Position numbers and translations under genes: made by a program
Notes under the pieces: generated by a model
Databases searched by the model: none
The model's input: only the letters and a program-made list of their open reading frames with translations
Told to the model about the DNA's origin: nothing
Part shown: piece by piece, positions 1 through 5,128 of the stretch
Position numbering within the stretch: the stretch's first letter is position 1
Layout: every line of letters begins with the position of its first letter
Assembly (NCBI GenBank): GCA_945869725.1
Contig: CAMBPO010000096.1
Location: forward strand, 1-6,476
DNA: 6,476 bases
Direction: 5' to 3'
DNA from: Klebsiella pneumoniae
GTDB lineage: Bacteria; Pseudomonadota; Gammaproteobacteria; Pseudomonadales; Pseudohongiellaceae

Positions 1-440
1 CGGGGCTGCGTCGGCCTTATCTGACAGTGCATCGCTGGACACGCCTGATGGCAGTGCATCGCTGGACTGGCAGGCTTTATGTTGCTGGCGTTGTGTGCGG
101 AGCAGCGACTGCATTTCAGCTTTCCTTTCACACAGAGGAATGGACCTTCGGTGTTGCGTTGTTTACCGGTGCAGTTGTCTGGCTGGTGACCACAGTGGTT
201 GCGCTGTTTGCGGCGATTCGACGTCGCATCCATGCGCATCGTGAGTGGGTGATGCGCAGCTACATTCTCACGTTCTCGTTTGTCAGCTTCCGTTTGATTC
301 TTGAGATCCCCTGGATTGAGCAGCTCGGAACGGAAGCGCAGACCTCAACTACCGTTGGCTGGCTGTGCTGGGTCGTGCCGTTGCTGACCTATGAATGTGT
401 ACGTCAACTGCGCCAGGATGCTTTGTTTAAACACACGTGA
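1..440 (+). CDS. DUF2306-like integral membrane protein, 5' end cut by window
   Basis: The frame is open to the left edge (first full codon at base 3, reading GLRRPYLT before the GTG at 27), so the true start is probably outside the window and the 137-codon version from GTG 27 is only a minimum. Roughly four hydrophobic segments are visible, counted from GTG 27: about residues 17-33, 41-64, 78-93 and 109-124. The pattern HRW-x-GRLY, then HREWVMRSY-x-LT followed by a conserved Arg in the third helix, is what I know from the DUF2306 family of predicted membrane proteins, whose function is unknown; some members sit near regulators. The segment VHRWT occurs twice, nine codons apart, because of a short in-frame DNA duplication. 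The gene ends 65 bp before the MipA-like gene with no terminator visible, so cotranscription is possible. The family call is from memory of the motif, not from a search. Confidence 0.72.
   Translation, partial: GLRRPYLTVHRWTRLMAVHRWTGRLYVAGVVCGAATAFQLSFHTEEWTFGVALFTGAVVWLVTTVVALFAAIRRRIHAHREWVMRSYILTFSFVSFRLILEIPWIEQLGTEAQTSTTVGWLCWVVPLLTYECVRQLRQDALFKHT
25..67 (+). repeat. 16-bp direct repeat, 27-bp period, in frame
   Basis: CAGTGCATCGCTGGAC occurs at 25-40 and again at 52-67. The offset is 27 bp, exactly nine codons, so the reading frame is kept and the protein reads VHRWT twice. The second copy runs into the normal GRLY continuation of the family motif. The simplest reading is a small tandem duplication; chance similarity is unlikely for a 16-base exact match at this distance. 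Confidence 0.75.
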
Positions 441-472
441 TCGATCTGCAATCCAGACTGACCTTTTTTGTT

Positions 473-583
473 GTTGTTCCTGAAATTAACCTGGAGTCTT
501 AACCCATGAATGTTATTCGATGTTTTCTTTCCATTGCCCTGACGGGATGTTTTGCCACGATTGCCGTGCCGGTGCTGGCACAA
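473..583 (+). repeat. Leader module copy A: 5' UTR, ribosome-binding site and signal peptide
   Basis: This stretch resembles 1470-1582. Both share GTTGTTCCTG, then TGGAGTCTT and AAC just before the start codon, then a coding part that matches at 58 of 78 bases by my hand alignment of the first 26 codons. At the protein level 18 of 26 residues are identical, ending in LAQ. Similarity stops right after the signal peptide. GGAG at 493-496 lies 9 nt before ATG 506 and decides the start. Confidence 0.8.
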
Positions 584-1339
584 GATGAACAGGCGCTGGT
601 ACCACTGCCTTCCATTCTGGATTTTTCCCGGGGCGCGGGTTTTGCTGCTGCACTGGGGGTGAGTGCAGAGTTCGAGACAGCGTACGATGGCGCCGATGAA
701 ACTGAACTTGAAGTTGAGCCCGCTGGCGCAGTGCACTATAAACGTGGCAATCATCTGTTTTTCTGGGAAGGTATCGAGCTCGGATGGCGAGGGCGTCTGG
801 CTGATAACTGGCTGGTACAGGCCGGCGTACGTAATGAGGGCGGCCTGGAACCGGATGACTCCAGTGAGGGCCGTTTGAATGGGATTGAGCCACGCGATTC
901 GCATGTGGTGGGTTTTCTGGAAGTGCGTCGAGGGCTCGGTACGCAGTGGCGCAACTGGGTGGGTGCGAGGCTGATGGGCGGGCCGTCAGCGTTTGGCACA
1001 CTCGGCGTGCTCGCGGCAGGGCATCGGTTTGGCGAACAAACGGATGGGACGGGAACTGAGATATACGGCTTTGTGACACTGGGCAACGGCCAGTTCCTCG
1101 ACAAAGATTTCGGTGTCACTGCCGCGGATTCACGTACATCGGGACTGCCTGCATACCAGCTCAGCGGCGGCTACCGGTCGACGGGCGTTCAACTGGTGCA
1201 TCGCAGAGACCTGGGTGATCGTTTCCATGCCATTGCGCAGGCGGGTATCGAGCGCTACTCAGGTGAGATAGGCAACAGTCCTATCGCGCGCCGGGACACT
1301 GAGTTTGAACTCTCAGTTGCACTGGTTTGGCGATTCTGA
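506..1339 (+). CDS. MipA/OmpV-family outer-membrane protein
   Basis: This is a 277-residue precursor with a Sec signal peptide (about residues 1-25, cut after VLA before Gln26) and a mature part rich in alternating hydrophobic and aromatic residues that ends in Trp-Arg-Phe. A C-terminal Phe is the usual signal for the BAM insertion machinery. Family marks of MipA/OmpV are an early segment with a Tyr-Asp-Gly turn (59-62), DFGVTAADSRTSGLPAY at 201-217, and SGEIGNSPI at 252-260, where the family has a 'gda..SPIv' motif. E. coli MipA links a murein synthase and a transglycosylase, while other members are porin-like or immunogenic; the exact role here cannot be read. Length fits the family (about 250-280). 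Start ATG 506 has GGAG 9 nt upstream. It follows the DUF2306-like gene by 65 bp on the same strand and shares its leader with the next barrel gene. Confidence 0.85.
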   Translation: MNVIRCFLSIALTGCFATIAVPVLAQDEQALVPLPSILDFSRGAGFAAALGVSAEFETAYDGADETELEVEPAGAVHYKRGNHLFFWEGIELGWRGRLADNWLVQAGVRNEGGLEPDDSSEGRLNGIEPRDSHVVGFLEVRRGLGTQWRNWVGARLMGGPSAFGTLGVLAAGHRFGEQTDGTGTEIYGFVTLGNGQFLDKDFGVTAADSRTSGLPAYQLSGGYRSTGVQLVHRRDLGDRFHAIAQAGIERYSGEIGNSPIARRDTEFELSVALVWRF

Positions 1340-1504
1340 TGCTGGCACAAATGAAACTACCGTTCGTTCACCAGTTCAACCATTGGTTCAGGCTGTCTGG
1401 GGACAAAAACAGTAGCTCGCTATAGTCCGATCCGTTGCCCGACTGTTGGCAAATGGCCGGGTGGCTGACGTTGTTCCTGTTATCTATTTGGAGTCTTTAA
1501 CACC
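1340..1504 (+). promoter_or_regulatory. Spacer between the two barrel genes: possible promoter and repeated GTTCA motifs
   Basis: This is the likely control region of the second barrel gene. TATAGT at 1421-1426 is a good -10 candidate; its best -35 partner, GGGACA at 1400-1405, is 15 bp away and poor. GTTC cores sit at 1362, 1374 and 1386, spaced 12 bp apart. The first is part of ACCGTTCGT (1359-1367), which fits the published LytTR half-site pattern WMMGTTNRK; the other two fit only partly. TTGCC and GGCAA at 1435-1452 form a short inverted repeat. No convincing terminator for the upstream gene is seen. All of this is suggestive only. Confidence 0.3.
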
Positions 1505-1582
1505 ATGATTGTTATTCGAACGTTTTTTTCATGCGCCCTGACGGGTTGTTTTGCGATCGCTGCGATGCCGGCGTTGGCGCAA
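1470..1582 (+). repeat. Leader module copy B: 5' UTR, ribosome-binding site and signal peptide
   Basis: This is the partner of 473-583. The match begins at GTTGTTCCTG (1470-1479), goes through TTGGAGTCTTTAAC before the ATG at 1505, and continues to the end of the signal peptide. The two copies differ by small insertions in the untranslated part and about a quarter of bases in the coding part. GGAG at 1490-1493 is the ribosome-binding site. Confidence 0.8.
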
Positions 1583-2179
1583 AGTGAACCACAAGGCTTT
1601 TATGTTACCGCGTACGCTCAAGCCAGCCGGATAGGCTCAACCACCTTTGACGAGATAGGTAACGCCAACCTGGGTACTGGTCTGAAGGCAGAATTCGACG
1701 CCGGCCTGGGACTGGGCGGCGATATCGGCTTTAAGTACGGCAACGGCTGGGCTGCTGAATTCGAATGGAACTGGCGACGACACGACTTGAAGTCGCTGAC
1801 CAGACGCGGCGCTTCCACTGTCAATGACGGCGACTTTGCCTCTAACATTCTGTTTGTTAACGGCCTGCGACGCTTTATCCGTTCAGAAGGTAGTTGGACG
1901 CCTTATGTGGGTGTGGGCGTCGGCTGGGTTCAGGAAATCGACTTCGACATCAATGCTGGCGCTACCGAGCGCGCATGGTCAAAACAAGGTGATATCGGTG
2001 TACAGCTGATTGGTGGTGTGGAGTTTCCGTTGGCAGATGCCTGGAGCCTGACGGCCGATGTGCGCCTGCTGCGTCTTGGCAAACACGAACTTAGCGCTGA
2101 GGAAGGTGTCACCGGGCGATTGGCAAAACCGGCGTACAATCCGTTGTCGGTGCAGATCGGGGTGCGTAGGCGTTTTTAA
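1505..2179 (+). CDS. Small outer-membrane beta-barrel protein (OmpA-like / OMP_b-brl type)
   Basis: This is a 224-residue precursor with a Sec leader (about 1-25, ALA before Gln26). The mature part of about 199 residues begins GFYVTAYAQ and shows the alternating strand pattern of an eight-stranded barrel, including GLGLGGDIGFKYGNGWAAEFE, WTPYVGVGVGW and GGVEFPLADAWSLTADVRLLRLG, and it ends VQIGVRRRF with a terminal Phe. These features match the OMP_b-brl/OmpA-transmembrane fold; such proteins are structural or of unknown function, and no periplasmic OmpA peptidoglycan-binding domain is present. Start ATG 1505 has GGAG about 11 nt upstream. Its leader is homologous to that of the MipA-like gene, though the mature parts do not look related. 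Its stop codon (2177-2179) touches the stop codon of the convergent LytTR gene. Confidence 0.82.
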   Translation: MIVIRTFFSCALTGCFAIAAMPALAQSEPQGFYVTAYAQASRIGSTTFDEIGNANLGTGLKAEFDAGLGLGGDIGFKYGNGWAAEFEWNWRRHDLKSLTRRGASTVNDGDFASNILFVNGLRRFIRSEGSWTPYVGVGVGWVQEIDFDINAGATERAWSKQGDIGVQLIGGVEFPLADAWSLTADVRLLRLGKHELSAEEGVTGRLAKPAYNPLSVQIGVRRRF

Positions 2180-3139
2180 CTACTGCGGTTTGGAACGCTG
2201 CGGCGGCGGCACTGGCGCCGTATCGTACCGCGCGGTGTCGCCGAAGCGCTCGATGACCTCGGCTTTGCGGCGGCGGCTGACCGGAATGTCACGGCCGTCG
2301 CTCATTTGGCAAACCAGTCCGTCGGCGCGCCGTCGCACGCTGCGAACATGTCTGGCATGTACCCACCACGAGCGGTGCACGCGCATGCCGGTCAACGCCT
2401 CGGTATCCTCAACCTCTTGCAGGGAGCCCAGAATCAGCGTGGATCCCCGCGTTGTCCACACCCGCAAGTATTGGAGCTCAGAGCAGACCGCGATCACGTC
2501 ATCGCCCATTTCCCTGGGGAGCGCTTCACGCCAGGCTGGACGTGCTTGAGTCTCACGGTTTGTGAGTTCTGCTTGCCCGACCAACTCGGCTCCGCTCTCG
2601 GTATTTTCCGCACTTTCTATGCCCTCTCTTCCCTGTCGATGAACAAGCACCGGCGGCAATAACCCTTGCAGACGTGGTAACGAAATCAGCAGCCATGCCG
2701 CAGTGACCGGCCCGACCATGTCGCCAAACTCCTGCAGCAATGCTGCCCAGCCAAAACCAAGCGCCGCGCTGGGGTCGCTATCATCATCCAGGGTTGCCTC
2801 AAAACCAAGACCGCCCTGCATCAGCCCTTCGCCGAGCAGCCAGTAAAGGGGCGCCAGCAACGCTGAGCCCAAAATGCCGCTGCAGGCCACCAGCACCCAT
2901 AATGGCCACTGTTGAAGGTGTTTGCGGCGGCTCAGAAAATACAGCAAGGACTGCAGTACGGTGAGGCCTACGCCGATGGTCAGCATCCAGAACAAGCCCA
3001 TCCAGGGCCAGGTAGCACTGAATCCTACATCTGGCTGCAGCGCCATCACTAACAGCCAAAGCGCGCAGCCCGTGCCGCCAAGGTATCGGAGTATCGAGGA
3101 AGCGTTTGCGGGGGACAGGGGGCGTTGTGCTGATGTCAT
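2180..3139 (-). CDS. Membrane-anchored LytTR-family transcriptional regulator
   Basis: The protein has 319 residues. The N-terminal half has four probable membrane helices (about 19-37, 46-68, 78-102, 136-160), followed by a polar, Glu-rich linker (about 165-205). The C-terminal part, about 212-300, is a LytTR DNA-binding domain: DDVIAVCSELQYLRVWT, then a strand with TLILGSLQEVE, the hallmark VHRSWWVHARHV (244-255), and DGRDIPVSRRRK (281-292). LytTR domains bind direct-repeat DNA sites; membrane-fused forms without a receiver domain are common in proteobacteria and are thought to sense the membrane or envelope directly. The substrate or signal is unknown. ATG 3139 is the only in-frame ATG after the upstream stop; it has only a weak Shine-Dalgarno match. 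The gene is convergent with the small barrel gene with no gap between stop codons. No partner kinase is nearby. Confidence 0.88.
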   Translation of the reverse strand: MTSAQRPLSPANASSILRYLGGTGCALWLLVMALQPDVGFSATWPWMGLFWMLTIGVGLTVLQSLLYFLSRRKHLQQWPLWVLVACSGILGSALLAPLYWLLGEGLMQGGLGFEATLDDDSDPSAALGFGWAALLQEFGDMVGPVTAAWLLISLPRLQGLLPPVLVHRQGREGIESAENTESGAELVGQAELTNRETQARPAWREALPREMGDDVIAVCSELQYLRVWTTRGSTLILGSLQEVEDTEALTGMRVHRSWWVHARHVRSVRRRADGLVCQMSDGRDIPVSRRRKAEVIERFGDTARYDTAPVPPPQRSKPQ

Positions 3140-3334
3140 TCTGCTGCTGAGACCATACTGTTAACCGGTGCGGGAAAGGGTACTACGACATTATGGGCAT
3201 TGCCAGTCAGCAAGGGGGATTACAGCAGCTACGATGCCTATCTGGTGTTACGAAAGATGTTGGGCAGTGGCCACCCACCCGATGGCTGGGATCAACTGTT
3301 GGCTCAATGCATGTTGATGGATTTCATCGTGTGA
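3134..3334 (+). pseudogene. Start-less open frame in the spacer between the LytTR and Fic genes, possible gene remnant
   Basis: The frame opens after TGA 3131-3133 and ends at TGA 3332-3334. Its second half reads like real protein, for example GDYSSYDAYLVLRKMLG, then PPDGWDQLLAQCMLMDF. It has no ATG before 3257 and no clear ribosome-binding site for the TTG at 3200, so it may be the tail of a lost gene or chance. I do not recognise a family. The other + frame here, starting at ATG 3193, overlaps the end of the Fic gene and has an unconvincing composition. Apart from this and the palindrome at 3331-3344, I see nothing in the 201-bp spacer. Confidence 0.2.
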
Positions 3335-3344
3335 TGATCATCAC
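3331..3344. repeat. 14-bp perfect palindrome containing two opposing stop codons
   Basis: GTGATGATCATCAC is its own reverse complement. It contains the TGA (3332-3334) of the short + frame and the TGA (3341-3343) of the Fic gene on the - strand. There is no loop and no T-run, so it is not a normal intrinsic terminator; it could be a protein-binding site or chance. Confidence 0.6.
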
Positions 3345-4489
3345 CGTGAGAGCAGTTCAACGTAGGCCTGATAGCTGTAACTGCGGTTCTTTTTCTGGCC
3401 GGTCATTTCCGTCACGATGCCTAATTCTTCCAGCACCTTGACCGCCGCCGTTGCGGTGGGGAAGCTGGTGTCCAGTTGTTGGCGAACGCGCTCTATGGTG
3501 AAGCGCGGCATCATGGGTAGCATTTCGAACAACCGATAGCTGGCCGGGCCGGCCTTGGTGGATTGCAGCAAACGTCTGCGATCTGTGGTGACGAGGCTGG
3601 CCACTTCAATGATAGTTTTTTCGGCATCGCCAGCAGCGATTACCACGCCTTCCAGAAAAAATCTGATCCAAGATTCCCAGTCGCCCTCGGTGCGGATGGC
3701 AGACAAAAGGCGGTAATACTCAGCCTGGTGTTGCTTGAGGTAGCCGCTGAGATACATCAAGGGTTCGGGCAGTAGCTTCCAGTGCTCGAACAGGGCTGCG
3801 ATCAGCAGTCGGCCTATGCGCCCGTTGCCGTCGAGAAAAGGATGGATAGTTTCAAACTGCGCGTGGATCAGGGCCACCTTGACCATTGGTGGCAAATCTG
3901 TGGCAGTGTGATGAATGAACCGCTCGAGGTCGGCCAACAGCGTGGGAACGTCCTCCGGCGGTGGTGGTACGAAGACGGCATTTCCGGGCCGAGTGCCACC
4001 GATCCAGTTTTGCGATCGACGCAGCTCGCCCGGCTGCTTACCCGCACCGCGTGCACCGTCAAGCAGGCGACGGTGAGCCTCGCACAACAGCCGCACGCTG
4101 ATGGGCAACCCCTTGGGGTCGCGGAGTTGATCCTGCGACCAGCGAAAAGCACGGACGTAATTTGCGACCTCTTCCACATCGTCGGTGTTGCTGACTTTAA
4201 AGCCCGCTTCTTCGTCGAACAGGTCGGTCAGCGTGGCCTGTGTACCTTCAATCTGCGACGTGAGCAGGGCTTCCTTGCGGATGGCGCTATATAGCAGCCA
4301 GTCCACCGATGGCACCAACCCCGATACACCTGCCAAACGTGCGAGGGCCAACTCGGCTTGCCGGTTTAGGTTGGTAAACAACTCGGGTGAAAGAGCCGGA
4401 TCAGTCGGCGGTAAGATATGCGGGACAAATGCACGCACCGACTCGTCCAGCGTCGTGGAAATCGAATAGGTTCCAGTGGTGCGTGTCAT
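3341..4489 (-). CDS. Fic family protein (AMP-transferase) with C-terminal winged helix
   Basis: The protein has 382 residues, normal for this group. The N-terminal part is a Fic_N-type domain with TSQIEG at 77-82, which fits the inhibitory-helix motif (S/T)xxxE(G/N); Glu81 would block ATP binding, so the enzyme should be self-inhibited (class II). The catalytic core follows (about 130-280): the flap segment WIGGTRPGNAVFVPPPP at 162-178 and the complete motif HPFLDGNGRIGR at 216-227 with His216, Asp220 and the two Arg intact. The C-terminal 60-70 residues (about 318-380: FTIERVRQQL, then TATAAVKVLEELGIV) look like a winged helix-turn-helix. Fic enzymes move AMP, or sometimes other groups, onto hydroxyl side chains of target proteins; the target here is unknown. 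ATG 4489 has AAAGG about 9 nt upstream. No separate antitoxin gene is next to it, consistent with an inhibitory helix in cis. Confidence 0.95.
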   Translation of the reverse strand: MTRTTGTYSISTTLDESVRAFVPHILPPTDPALSPELFTNLNRQAELALARLAGVSGLVPSVDWLLYSAIRKEALLTSQIEGTQATLTDLFDEEAGFKVSNTDDVEEVANYVRAFRWSQDQLRDPKGLPISVRLLCEAHRRLLDGARGAGKQPGELRRSQNWIGGTRPGNAVFVPPPPEDVPTLLADLERFIHHTATDLPPMVKVALIHAQFETIHPFLDGNGRIGRLLIAALFEHWKLLPEPLMYLSGYLKQHQAEYYRLLSAIRTEGDWESWIRFFLEGVVIAAGDAEKTIIEVASLVTTDRRRLLQSTKAGPASYRLFEMLPMMPRFTIERVRQQLDTSFPTATAAVKVLEELGIVTEMTGQKKNRSYSYQAYVELLSR

Positions 4490-4498
4490 TGAAAGCCG

Positions 4499-4503
4499 CC
4501 TTT
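4499..4503 (-). promoter_or_regulatory. Ribosome-binding site of the Fic gene
   Basis: On the - strand, AAAGG (complement of CCTTT) lies 9 nt before ATG 4489. It is part of the third copy of the ATTAAAG motif, so anything bound to that copy would also cover the ribosome-binding region at DNA level. Confidence 0.5.
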
Positions 4504-4538
4504 AATAGAGTGCGATCAAATTAAAGCATTCTTTAATT
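4500..4538. promoter_or_regulatory. Operator-like inverted repeat plus third half-site in the Fic promoter
   Basis: AATTAAAG (4519-4526), a 4-base centre CATT, and CTTTAATT (4531-4538) form a perfect inverted repeat that covers the -10 box and part of the spacer. A third copy of the half-site, CTTTAAT, is at 4500-4506, exactly 31 bp (about three helical turns) from the one at 4531. Such a layout is typical of a repressor site. The winged helix of the Fic protein itself is a natural candidate binder, but that is inference. Confidence 0.5.
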
Positions 4539-4548
4539 GCGGCGACAA
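4520..4548 (-). promoter_or_regulatory. Candidate sigma-70 promoter of the Fic gene
   Basis: Read on the - strand, TTGTCG (complement of 4543-4548) is followed after exactly 17 bp by TTTAAT (complement of 4520-4525), a five-of-six match to TATAAT. Transcription would start near 4512-4514, giving a leader of about 23-25 nt that holds the ribosome-binding site. The match is by eye and unproven. Confidence 0.5.
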
Positions 4549-4553
4549 CTGTT

Positions 4554-4655
4554 AAAAGCAAAGGGGACAAAAGCAAAGGGGACAAAAGCAAAGGGGACAA
4601 AAGCAAAGGGGACAAAAGCAAAGGCAAAAGCAAAGGGGACAAAAGCAAAGGGGAC
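4554..4655 (+). repeat. Tandem array of a 15-bp unit, seven copies
   Basis: The unit is AAAAGCAAAGGGGAC. Exact copies start at 4554, 4569, 4584 and 4599; the fifth (4614-4625) lacks three bases; exact copies six and seven start at 4626 and 4641. The last copy is also the left arm of the palindrome at 4641-4688, so the array looks like a repeated amplification of one arm of that element. Because 15 is a multiple of three, the array stays open as a Lys-Ala-Lys-Gly-Thr repeat in one frame, but this is not a credible gene. Spacers are absent, so it is not a CRISPR array. Confidence 0.95.
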
Positions 4656-4688
4656 GGAGCGCTTACGCCCTCCGTCCCCTTTGCTTTT
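4641..4688. terminator. Palindromic REP-like element, probable terminator of ssrA
   Basis: The arms 4641-4659 and 4670-4688 are perfectly complementary over 19 bp, with the core GGGGACGGAG/CTCCGTCCCC; the 10-base middle can add two more pairs after one mismatch, leaving a TTAC loop. On the - strand it starts 7 nt after the last base of ssrA, and its GC-rich core is followed by TTTGCTTTT, so it can work as an intrinsic terminator. The GGGGAC...GTCCCC core resembles dispersed palindromes of many gammaproteobacteria that travel with REP-associated (RAYT) transposases; no such transposase is in the window, so the origin is inference. Confidence 0.65.
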
Positions 4689-4695
4689 TGTGGAT

Positions 4696-5057
4696 TGGTG
4701 GAGCCGGGGGGATTTGAACCCCCGTCCGTCAGTCCGCTGCCTTTGAATCTACATGTTTAGCGTCGTCTATTAAGTTAACCCTTACCGGCCCGACGGGCAG
4801 GGTGGTTTGGGCGAGCCCGATACTTTTAGCCGCTTCGTGTCAGGCGCACTAGGCTAGCGATCCTGTTCTATATGACAGTCGCAATACACCGGTTTACAGG
4901 CATCCCGGGGCGACCGCTCGCTGCGCCTAATTAGGCAGCGAGTGCGTAGCTTTCGTCGTTGGCAACTATAAAGTTGCATAGATTGATTTACGAGAGTCTA
5001 TACCCTCTCGACATGCACCTCAGGGTTTGATACCGGCGTCGAATCCAAATCGGCCCC
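4696..5057 (-). ncRNA. ssrA: tmRNA (transfer-messenger RNA)
   Basis: This is a complete one-piece tmRNA of 362 nt, close to the E. coli length. The 5' end GGGGCCG (5057-5051) pairs with CGGCTCC before an encoded CCA at 4698-4696. The conserved GGATTCGACG follows the 5' strand, and the T-arm GGGGGTTCAAATCCCCC is near the 3' end. The tag frame is at 4931-4963. tmRNA, charged with alanine and bound to SmpB, enters stalled ribosomes, lets the tag be added, and marks the product for proteolysis. Its partner gene smpB lies upstream on the same strand, separated by a HAD gene. The 3' end is intact and no second copy of it is in the window, so there is no sign of island insertion here. Confidence 0.97.
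4931..4963 (-). other. tmRNA tag-peptide reading frame, ANDESYALAA
   Basis: GCC AAC GAC GAA AGC and so on to TAA encode Ala-Asn-Asp-Glu-Ser-Tyr-Ala-Leu-Ala-Ala. The resume codon is GCC (4963-4961). The C-terminal ALAA is the part read by ClpXP/ClpAP-type proteases; E. coli has ANDENYALAA, so only Asn5 to Ser differs. The stop codon sits in the loop of a strong hairpin whose stem CTCGCTGC pairs with GCAGCGAG, as usual for helix 5. Confidence 0.95.
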
Positions 5058-5128
5058 AATGTGGCAGTCAGTCTACCACAGCACCTTTAATGGAGGCGGA
5101 ACTGATTTTTTCAAGTCTGTGACAACAA
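5058..5128 (-). promoter_or_regulatory. ssrA upstream region with hairpin next to the mature 5' end
   Basis: This is the 71-bp gap between the HAD stop and the tmRNA 5' end. On the - strand TGTGGTAG and CTGCCACA (5080-5060) pair as an 8-bp stem with one wobble and a 5-base loop, ending two bases before the mature 5' G. A -35-like TTGAAA is visible near 5110-5115, but no good -10 box lies at the right distance; TAGACT in the hairpin region is another weak -10. The ssrA promoter must be here or upstream, but I cannot fix it. Confidence 0.35.

Noticed and set aside
404..1119. Long - strand open frames opposite the MipA-like gene
   Set aside because: They lie antisense to a gene with clear signal peptide and family motifs, and their translations are rich in Pro, Arg and Ser as expected for shadow frames.
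2058..2662. + strand open frames opposite the LytTR domain
   Set aside because: The - strand reading gives a clear LytTR domain; the + frames have no recognisable features.
3193..3441. 82-codon + strand frame starting at ATG 3193
   Set aside because: Its last 100 bases are antisense to the Fic gene and its composition is not protein-like; the other + frame ending at 3334 is more plausible but also unproven.
3782..4294. 170-codon + strand frame opposite the Fic core
   Set aside because: It is antisense to the Fic catalytic motif and has no ribosome-binding site or family resemblance.
4554..4655. CRISPR array
   Set aside because: The units are 15 bp and directly adjacent, with no spacers and no cas genes in the window.
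4696..4735. Separate tRNA gene on the - strand
   Set aside because: The T-arm and CCA end belong to the tRNA-like domain of tmRNA; the matching 5' acceptor strand is at 5051-5057, not about 75 nt away.
4696..4735. Genomic-island attachment site at the ssrA 3' end
   Set aside because: This is a known integration hot spot, but there is no integrase gene and no second copy of the ssrA end in the window.
4537..4746. Open frame with a Lys-Ala-Lys-Gly-Thr repeat
   Set aside because: It is produced by the 15-bp tandem array staying in frame and then runs into the ssrA gene on the other strand; no ribosome-binding site.
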